Assembly: GCA_961205875.1 (NCBI GenBank)
Contig: OY540813.1
Span: 29,979,001-30,043,000 of the forward strand
DNA from: Sialis fuliginosa
Lineage: Eukaryota; Arthropoda; Insecta; Megaloptera; Sialidae
Length of the DNA stretch: 64,000 nucleotides
Direction of reading: 5' to 3'
Below are positions 55,755 through 64,000 of the stretch, in pieces. The number at the start of each line of letters is the position of its first letter. Within the stretch, counting starts at the first letter, position 1. Both the position numbers and the translations under genes were made by a program. The notes beneath the pieces were generated by a model, which searched no databases, was not told where the DNA came from, and saw only the letters and a list, made by a program, of their open reading frames with translations.

Positions 55755-56875
55755 TAGCTCATCTGTCGATTATTCTTACACAATCAAAATTTTTCTTCTG
55801 AAAAATTAAATTTTTGTATAAATTGTAAGTAGGTATACTTAAATAATACGAAATGTGTAAACATTTCATATTTTTGTATTTTTTTATTAATGTACCTATT
55901 CTATACATATTTAAAATCGATAATGTTTAATATCTATGATATACATATTTTGTAAATCTAAAAATTATTTTCTTTTTAATTTTAATAATTAATAGTAAAT
56001 ATAAATTCTAATAATAATAATTATATTGGGCACCAGAAAAAATTATATAAAAATTAAGTTCGTAAGAAATGTGAAATTTTCAGATTCTCGAAAATTGTGG
56101 GGAACCCTTAAGATTTAGAGAAAAATGAATTTTGACAAAAATAATTTTCTTAATAATAACTTTAAAATAAACCAAAGAAAATTGAAATCGGGTGATTAGG
56201 AGCTGAGATACAGTCAATTTTAAAACACCGGTGGGGACCATTTTTAGCGCCACTGCGCCGAGGGTTCCGGCAGGATTTACCCCGGCACAGTTGCTATTTA
56301 ATGAATTTTTAAGAAAAATTGCAAGAGGCAAACAATGCTTAGTTTTAAGCAAGGGTTTTTGAAGAATTTAAATTTAAATATAAAACAAAATATTTTAATT
56401 TTTGTTGAATTTTCTTTAAAACTATTGTTTGCCTCTTTTTCTTAAAAATTTATAGTTTTCGAGTAAAAAATTATTGAAAATCCCGAAATTTCTGTTTAAT
56501 GTGCTCCATATCAATTAACTTTTTTAGAAAAAAATGTTTCAGACAAAATTTGCTTACTTTTTTCGTAAATTACGAATCTGTAATAAAAACTATGTGAAAA
56601 AAAGTTGACCTTAAAATCTATTAAGATGACCTTTTCAAGGTCAACCTATAATGTCAATATTTACCCCCCTCGAAACCATTAAACTTTTGTCTAAAATATT
56701 TTTTTCTAAAAATTCGTTATTTAGGAAATAATCCACTGGAAAGTTTTTAAACAAACATCCGGTATAAGCTTTTTGGTGTGTTTTGTCTGTGGAGTCGTTT
56801 ATTCTTTTAGACAACTTTTTAACTTTTAAATTTAAATATATATTTGTTTTGTGTCCGGTATTATACCGGGTGTTC
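55755..56875. repeat. Dispersed repeat fragment and unassigned DNA
   Basis: 56030-56250 is a direct copy of 1140-1380. 56250-56290 is a GC-richer patch (GCGCCGAGGGTTCCGGCAGG). 56400-56600 resembles 63020-63200. No gene seen. Confidence 0.5.
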
Positions 56876-56947
56876 CAGACCACCCGTCCACTATGTTTTA
56901 CGCCCAAACTATTGAAGATAGAGTTTTATGATAAAAAATTTACTATA

Positions 56948-57756
56948 CCGGGTGGTCTATTTAAATTGAGACAAGTAAATATTTCGAAAACTAAAGAATT
57001 TCAGAGAAAATTTTTGGTACAAAAGTTGCAGGGTTAAAAAATTGAACTTGAGTGTATGTTTTAAGGTCATTTTGAGGTCAACTTCATTTTTTTAAATGGA
57101 AATATATATATATATATATATTTTTGCATATTCGTATTCTACAATAAAAAGGAAATAACTTTTGTCTAAAAAGTTTTTTCGAAAACCTTCCTGTTGAAAC
57201 CACATTCTTATTTTTTTTTTCATCAGTTAGCTTATGTAGTTCATATAGCGCTTGATCCAAAAAGTTTCGATATTTTACACCATTCAAATTTCCATAACAA
57301 CAATTTATTTGGAAAGGCTTTCAGTTTTCCAGTTTGGTTAGGCTTTCGAATTATTTTGAAATATCTAATTGTTATCACTTCGAATATTTATTATTTACAT
57401 TAATAAAACATTTTAAATTTCCATTATTTTTAGTTTCAGATTAATTTCAGATATTTTTAACAAAAAAAATTTTTTTTTTTTTTTATTAAAATTGGGATTT
57501 AAAAAAAAACTTTTTAGACAAAAGTTATTTACTTTTTGTTGTAGAATACGAATATGTAAAAAAATATACATATATATTTCCATCTAGAAAAATGAAGTTG
57601 ACCTCAAAATTACCTTAAAACATACACTCAAGTTCAAATTTTTTACATTCATTAGTTTTCCCCCTCCTAACCTTGCAACTTTTGTACCAAACATTTTCTC
57701 TAAAAATTCTTGGTTTTTTAAATATTTACTTATCTCAATTTAAATAGGCCACCCGG
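56948..57756. mobile_element. CCGGGTGG foldback nested in left arm
   Basis: CCGGGTGGTCTATTTAAATT and its inverse (one change) are flanked by TA (56946-56947, 57757-57758). Arms of about 260 bases share GTATGTTTTAAGGT and CAAAAGTTGCAGGGTT-like sequence. The right arm of the outer element reads ATATTAGTAAATTTTT, giving an approximate empty site near 60745. Confidence 0.78.
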
Positions 57757-58004
57757 TATATATCGACCCTAAAGAATTTCAGGAAAATGTTTTCAACCCC
57801 CTAAAACTCCTCCTTGGGGGGTAGTTTGAGGGGTACATGCCCGTTTCTCAGCAAAATTAAATAGAACGGTATATCCAAAAGTAGATAATTTTGAAGATTA
57901 TAAAAAAGTAAGAAACTTTTGTAAAAACAAAATTTTCATACATTCAATTGTTTAGAAAATATGGCGACTTGATCTTAAATTTTAGGGTTTTACTAAAATT
58001 GCTC

Positions 58005-58527
58005 TAGTTTCGTTAAATATTAATGAAATTTTATTTTTAAAATTTGTTTTAAAAGTAGAAATAACGAACTTTCTAATGATGTAAGATTATTTGAGATTTG
58101 GATAATTTAAAGTGTCATACGCGACATGTCAAAAATTCAAAATTTCAATTGGAGAAAAATCAAAAATTTTAAATAGAATGTTATATCAATTAGTACTTTA
58201 TCTTAAAAAATATATTTAAATTAACAACTTTTGTTAAGAAAATTATAAATTTTATTTAAAAAAAAAAAAAAATTATAATTTTAAATTAAAAATTTTCTTA
58301 ACAAAAGTTGTTAATTTAAATATATTTTTTAAGATAAAGTACTAATTGATATACCATTCCATTTAAAAATTTTGAATTATCCCTAATTGAAGTTTTGAAT
58401 TTTTGATATGTCGCGTATGACACTTTGAATTATCCAATTCTCAAATAATCATACATCATTAGAAAATTCGTTATTTCTACTCTCAAAACAAATTTTTTTA
58501 AATAAAATTTCATTAATATTTATACTA
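58005..58527. repeat. Near-perfect hairpin with almost no loop
   Basis: Arms 58010-58258 and 58275-58525 are inverted copies (TTAACAACTTTTGTTAAGAA, GTCATACGCGACAT landmarks), meeting at an A-run near 58265. Confidence 0.8.
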
Positions 58528-58536
58528 CAGACAATG

Positions 58537-60262
58537 AAGGGAAAAATTGCCCTGTTTTTGGAACAAATTCGGAGTGCAATGAAATTTGGTACCCATATAA
58601 TATACATAATAGTACGTCTGTACACAAAAGTCCCCATCCATAGGCCTTGTGGAAAAAAAATTACAGCCGTTTGAAATTTAATTTAGTTTTTATTGAATAA
58701 CTTCAAGACAAATATAGATACCGAGACGTGCCTTACATTAAAATATTCAAAAATATTTGCTTTACAACTTTATTTCAAAATTTTCTCCAACGTATCTACA
58801 TAAATTGCTGAAAAATCGCCGTGAATCTGAAAACTAAGTGCATTTAATCAAGAATATTTTATGGAGAGTCCCGATGAGAAATTAAAAAAAATGGTTACTA
58901 CTTTCAATAAGAACGAAAACATTTATTCAAATAGGAATAAAATTCAGTTTCAATTTTTGAGAGAATCACCCATAATTAAATTTACAGTTAACACATTACA
59001 TAGATAACAATTTACCACACCGTAATTATAAAACAGCTGTAACTTTTGTCCTATGGCTTCAATGTATGGGGACTTTTACAGATGCACTCACTAATGTATC
59101 TACTACGCTTGTTTGAAAATTCCCATTAATTGATACCCCGAAAGAAAAGTTATAAGTGTATCTGTAAACGGGTATAAAATATATAACAAAATATATTTTT
59201 ATAAAATCGAATTAAACAAATAAATTTATATCTTAACAACCGTTTGATTTAAAAATCAAAATTTTCTATCAAAATGATCATAATTCAATTGTTCATAATT
59301 TATATGCTATACAGAGATACACAATATGTAAATTTCCAAGTAAAAAAACGGTTAATAATAAGTGAAAATATGATACATAGTAATTTATCATATCAAAATT
59401 AAAACAGCTATAATTTTTTTCCATATCCCCAATTAAGGACTTTTGCACATGTCTAATGTAATATAAGTACTACATATGTGCAAATTTTTATGATACTCTG
59501 ATTTTGTTCTTATTTAATATCCGTATTTTGAAGATAAAATAAAATGTCTTGAAGATTTATATTTAAAACTATTAAAACATACAATAATATTCAATCTAGG
59601 GGCTACAAATTACACCTCAGTACATTGTTATCATAATATGTTATTAAAAGTCTTATTTGAAGTATTGGAATTATTAATTACCTTTATTTTCATTAATTTT
59701 CTATACCAATATGTTATTTTCTTATGTAATGCTAATTTTCATAGCATGCTATTTATACGATTTTATAAATTAAAATTTGTTTTTTTTGACTTTTAAAAAA
59801 ATAAATATCTAACAAAAATTTACACATCGAATGTTGTACCTTACATAAAAAATTGTAAAATTTTATTCTCTACAACTTTTATAGAGGACATTTGTCTCGA
59901 TTATCAGTTTTAAGAGCTCAAAAATCCATTTTAACATATTTTTTTGATTAAATGCACTTAGTTTTCAGATTCACGGCGATTTTTCAGCAATTTATGTAGA
60001 TACGTTGGAGAAAATTTTGAAATAAAGTTGTAAAGCAAATATTTTTGAAAATTTTAATGTAAGGCACGTCTCGGTATCTTTATTTGTCTTAAAGTTATTC
60101 AATAAAAACTAAATAAAATTTCAAACGGCTGTAATTTTTTTTCCACAAGGCCTATGGATGGGGACTTTTGTGTACAGACGTACTATTATGTATATTATAT
60201 GGGTACCAAATTTCATTGCACTCCGAATTTGTTCTATTTAAATCCCTTCGTTGCCTGTACTA
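58537..60262. mobile_element. 1.7 kb foldback element
   Basis: Ends ACAGACAATGAAGGG and, inverted, ACAGGCAACGAAGGG. Arms of about 320 bases (GGGGACTTTTGTGTACAGAC, CAGATTCACGGCGATTTTTC). The interior 58865-59940 has AT-rich unassigned DNA with partial repeats of the TTTTGCACAT / GGGGACTTTTACAGATG type. Confidence 0.78.
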
Positions 60263-60282
60263 TTAACGAAACTATACCTTTT

Positions 60283-60490
60283 CAACTTCAAATTGAGACT
60301 AAACAATTTCAAATTGGGAATAATCAATTTCAAATTGAGACTAAACAATTTCATATTGGGAATAATCAATTTCAAATTGAGACTAAACATTTTCAAATTG
60401 GTAACAATCAACTTCACTTTGAAATTGATTATTCCCAATTTGAAAATGTTTAGTCTCAATTTGAAATTGATTAGTCTCAATTTTAAGTTG
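60283..60490. repeat. 42-base minisatellite with inverted copies
   Basis: CAATTTCAAATTGAGACTAA / CAATTTCAAATTGGGAATAA alternate three times and then turn round into inverted copies after 60410. Open frames on both strands (60154-60453, 60238-60480, 60251-60523) are all periodic products of the array. Confidence 0.85.
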
Positions 60491-60960
60491 AAAAGGTATA
60501 GAGCAATTTTAGTAAAACCCTAAAATTTAGGATCAAGTCGCCATATTTTCTAAACAATTGAATGTATGAAAAAATTTTTTTTACAAAAGTTTCTTACTTT
60601 TTTATGATCTTCAAAATTATCTACTTTTGGATATACCGTTCCATTTAATTTTGCTGAGAAACGGGCATGTACCCCTCAAACTACCCCCCAAGAAGGAGTT
60701 TTAGGGGGTTGAAAACATTTTCCTGAAATTCTTTAGGGTCGATATATTAGTAAATTTTTTATCATAAAACTCTATCTTCAATGGTTTGGGCGTAAAACAT
60801 AGTGGACGGGTGGTCTGGAACACCCGGTATTGTTAGCTAACAAGTACTCTCAAATTGGGTATTAAACATAACTGATGGTTGTCTTGAAGTATCATAAAGT
60901 AGGTACATGCATATTTGAATTTTTTTTGCCCGCGCAGTAAATAAACAATAATGGTATTAA

Positions 60961-61514
60961 CCTTCAAGCAGTCGCACGGCGTCGAATCGACCACACTTGA
61001 TTATTGTTTATAATTTTGAATATTTTCGTCACAAACATTTCTCGTCTCAAGTACCCTCTTCTAAGTTCACTATAAACAAACACAACTAATTACCCATTTC
61101 CCCGCGCGTCCCGCGTTGCACAAATAGCTTTTGTTTTAGTCGCGGCGAAGATTCTGATGAGGAAGAAAATTGAGATTTTGGATGTTATAATTTTTTTTTT
61201 AATTTTTGATTTCTAATTATAAGGATTTATCTTGCCAAATTTTTTTCCCAGTGTGTTTTTTTTTAATTTCATTTTATTTAATTTTATCGAAATTTTGATC
61301 CAATCCAAAAAAAAATGTTTTCTTTTTTAATTATCATTTTAATTGCAGTTATTTCGATTAGAACATATTTTTAATAACTAAATAGTTTCCTTTAACTATT
61401 AAAAATACGTGATTAATTAACTATTTGGTGTTTTAATTCCCTAAAATCTTCAATAGGTCTTTTAGGTTACGCGCGACTGCTCCCGTTCTTATTGACTACG
61501 CGCCCGCTTGAAGG
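60961..61514. mobile_element. piggyBac-like MITE with TTAA duplication
   Basis: CCTTCAAGCAGTCGC and, inverted, CCTTCAAGCGGGCGC are flanked by TTAA (60957-60960 and 61515-61518). CC-starting ends with a TTAA duplication are typical of piggyBac. The ends are GC-rich (CCCCGCGCGTCCCGCG near 61100) against an AT-rich core. A nine-codon acidic frame (GEDSDEEEN) near 61146-61175 is too short to call as a transposase remnant. Confidence 0.72.
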
Positions 61515-61519
61515 TTAAA

Positions 61520-62475
61520 ACAGTCATCAACTGTGTTACAATAAGTTGAAGTATCACTTATCTAAATTCTAAAACAAATCCATAGATAATAACAAAGATT
61601 TAATATAATTGGTATTTTATCTTCAGTTTATTTCTTAATTTACTTATGTATATTAAACCTGACCACATAAGACAGGAATCGCTGGAATTCCACATATAAA
61701 ATAAGGGTAGTTTCGGACCAATAACCAAAATTATGGGTTGTTTATTAAATGTGTAAAAAATTAGCAAAACTATAGGTACTACTCCAACAGACGACGATGT
61801 TATAAACCATAATTTTGATGTATATATAGATACATAAATAAAAACAACTCAGAGATATAACGTATATATGTGGTCATTGATTTGTATGTAAATGATCTAT
61901 CGTGGTAAAAATAGTAATTTATAATTTGCTTGGTGTGTTTTTTTGTAAGTTACATGTATATTCATTTAAAAAGGTTAAATACATACCCTTACAATTCTAA
62001 ACCACTTTATCTTCATCGATATAAACATTTCGTCATACTTATAATTTTGATTTAAAATTTTGACAGAAATTTTGACAGAAGCAATAAATGTTTTCAAAAT
62101 GAATTAAACATTAATGTTCTTGTTACTATAGAAACTAATATGAATATATCTGAATGTATTTGAATAAAAATACCAAATAACTAGACTTATGTCTAGTACT
62201 ATAAAGGAGCTAGCAAATTTTCTAGCAAGCACTGTCAAATGGGGTATTAATTCTGTGATAGTATCTATGGAATTTAGAGCAGTGATACTTCAACTTATTG
62301 TAATATAGTTGGCGACTTTGACCGTACAAATAATTTTCATAATATCACCACTGTTTTAATACCATTAGTGTTTACATACCACGCGTGCGCGAAAACTGTC
62401 AGATAGGTTTGAAACCTCATTTAGAAGAGCTTGCTAGCTAGCAAATTTTACTGGCTCGTTTATAATACCGGACTT
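61520..62475. repeat. Foldback and GCTAGC-rich element
   Basis: CAATAAGTTGAAGTATCACT near 61541 is inverted near 62295. 62195-62475 carries AGGAGCTAGCAAATTTTCTA and, inverted, GCTAGCTAGCAAATTTTAC with CCGGACTTT, a relative of 63699-63985. 61590-62180 shows nothing else. Confidence 0.55.
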
Positions 62476-63698
62476 TAGTCGAAAAAGTTGCATAACTTTC
62501 TAGGGGCTTACAAAGTTGTCTAAAATCAGTTATTTGGAAATAACACTGGAGCTGTCAGTTTTAGGAGAAATTGATTATATAAATCTTAAAGCTGGTAAAA
62601 TTTTGAAAAAATAGCGTTTTTAATAATTATTTACCATAAATAGTTATTAGAAAATATCATTTTTTAAGATTTTAAGGCTTAAATCTAAAAAGTGATTGAT
62701 ATTAAATGATTTTTAAATCAACTGAAATCAACTTTAATTTATTTATTTTTAGTAGCACTTTGTGATTTTATCATTTGTAGGTGTCAAACAAACTTATAAA
62801 ACAATAAAAACCTTTCAACGCAATTGTTCCTTTCAAAAACCTTTAATCAACTAATCTATTAATGAAAAAAATTAAGAGATAAAAGATTTTTTTTATGGTA
62901 ATTTAAAAAATATATATATTACCAACTTTTCATCAAGTTGATAAAGTTCTTCATAATTGAAAAACGAAAAATACAAATCTCTTATTTCTTACAAATTTTT
63001 AACAATCCTTGTCTAAATCCTAACATTTTTTGCCTCTTGCGATTTTCTTTTTAAAATTTTAGTTTTTAAGTAAAAAAAATTGAAATTTGTAATTTCTGTT
63101 AATTTTGCTTAATATCGTAAAAATTGATGTTTTCTAAAAAAAAAAAAAAATTAGAATGAAAGTTGCTTATTTTTTTTATAAATTACGATTCTGCAATAAA
63201 AAATATGGAGTACCATTTGAAAAAAAATATTACCTCATAAAATCCCCGTAAAACCCCATAAATTATAAAAACCTATAGCAAACTAAATGTCCCCTCGAAA
63301 TGCAATAACTTTGATCAAAACATTTTTCACCATCTTGCTTAGTTTCTGAGATATTGACCTGGGTAAATTAATTTGGAGAACCCAGTATATTTACAAATAC
63401 GAGTATGTATCTAAGTACCAGGGTCGGACTGCTAACATATTTAGTATATCGATGGGGTTGAGTAAGGCAAGTGATTAAAAATAGAAAACAAGTTTTCACA
63501 ATACAGCTGTTCGATGTTTTATTTTAGATTTTTTGACTTTTTTTTAATTCTTATTTATTTTTTAACTATGACAGAGCCAATCCAGTCCTGTTATTTACAC
63601 GAATGTACAGTATAATCATATTATGTATAACATTTTTATTTCTTACATTATAAAATACCATTTTCTATTATTTGTACTAATTTTTTTATAATTTATAT
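62476..63698. other. Unassigned AT-rich DNA with repeat fragments
   Basis: 62750-62840 matches 52548-52640 (CACTTTGTGATTTTATCAT, CGCAATTGTTCCTTTC), and 63020-63200 resembles 56400-56600. No gene recognised. Confidence 0.45.
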
Positions 63699-63985
63699 CC
63701 GGTATTATAAAGGAGCTAGCAAATTTGTTAGCTAGCAAGCACTTTCAAATGAGATATCAAACTTATATGACAGTTCTTTTGGAGTTTGTTGAAGACTTTG
63801 ACAAGTTTTTAAATTAAAACATGAAAATGATTTTGTACGGTGAAAGATACCAACTGTGTTACAATTAGTTGAAGTGTCACTGCTCTAAATTCCATAACTA
63901 ATCCATAGATACTAGTACAGAATTAATACCCCATTTGAAAGTAATTGCTAGCTAGCAAATTTTACTAGCTCCTTTATAATTCCGG
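63699..63985. mobile_element. 287-base MITE, CCGGTATTATAAAGGAGC ends
   Basis: CCGGTATTATAAAGGAGCTA and, inverted, CCGGAATTATAAAGGAGCTA. GCTAGC dyads lie inside each end. The middle shares AGTTGAAGTGTCACTGCTC with 62270-62310. Confidence 0.7.
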
Positions 63986-64000
63986 ACATTAATGTAAAAA

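Larger units (their letters stand above)
56876..60827. mobile_element. 4 kb foldback, CCGGGTGTTCC ends, with nested elements
   Basis: CCGGGTGTTCCAGACCACCC at the left is exactly inverted at the right; TA flanks (56874-56875, 60828-60829). The left arm is 56876-58004 less the nested element, the right arm 60508-60827. Nested inside are 56948-57756, 58005-58527, 58537-60262 and a minisatellite at 60283-60490. Confidence 0.82.

Noticed and set aside
60154..60523. Periodic coding-like frames on both strands
   Set aside because: The 42-base unit is divisible by three, so all frames stay open as long as the unit lacks stops.
61146..61175. Acidic GEDSDEEEN frame as piggyBac transposase start
   Set aside because: Only nine codons and then a stop; too little to claim.

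Overview
The window is AT-rich animal DNA, almost certainly from an insect. It has small genes split by GT-AG introns, a short TTAGG-type run, a Helitron-like end pair, hAT, Tc1/mariner-type, piggyBac-type and possible Mutator-type insertions, and no operons. I cannot fix the order from sequence alone. Most of the 64 kb is repeat. The dominant architecture is the snap-back (foldback) element: two long inverted arms round a short loop, often nested inside one another.

The clear host genes are two paralogues on the plus strand (A, exons at 6923-12028; B, exons at 27494-48902). Each has a signal-peptide exon followed by three exons of 69, 71 and 69 sense codons. All introns are phase 0, and each gene would make a 226-residue secreted helical protein that I do not recognise. 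Promoters, introns and 3' flanks are collinear, so the genes arose by segmental duplication. The last intron is 2.8 kb in A and 19.9 kb in B; the difference is mostly inserted foldback elements, several of which can be dated against the empty site in A or in a sister repeat. A third, gene-less and truncated copy of the promoter lies just upstream of B. By hand count the two proteins differ at 37 residues, with only 11 silent codon differences, concentrated in the last exon.

Layout: 1-6.6 kb foldbacks and dispersed repeats; 6.6-12.2 kb gene A with its intronic elements; 12.3-18.6 kb a Mutator-like element, a foldback broken by a second foldback, a hAT element with a decayed transposase, and a 1.5 kb hairpin; 19.6-20.6 kb Helitron-like element; 22.6-26.1 kb two large hairpins; 26.6-48.9 kb promoter remnant and gene B with a repeat-packed intron; 48.9-54 kb small elements, tandem arrays and a second hAT; 54.4-55.8 kb two exon-like minus-strand segments that may be an unrecognised gene; 54.9-64 kb nested foldbacks and a piggyBac-like element.

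No rRNA, tRNA or CRISPR array was recognised. Repeat boundaries given with target-site duplications are read directly from the sequence; other arm limits are approximate (about 10-20 bases).
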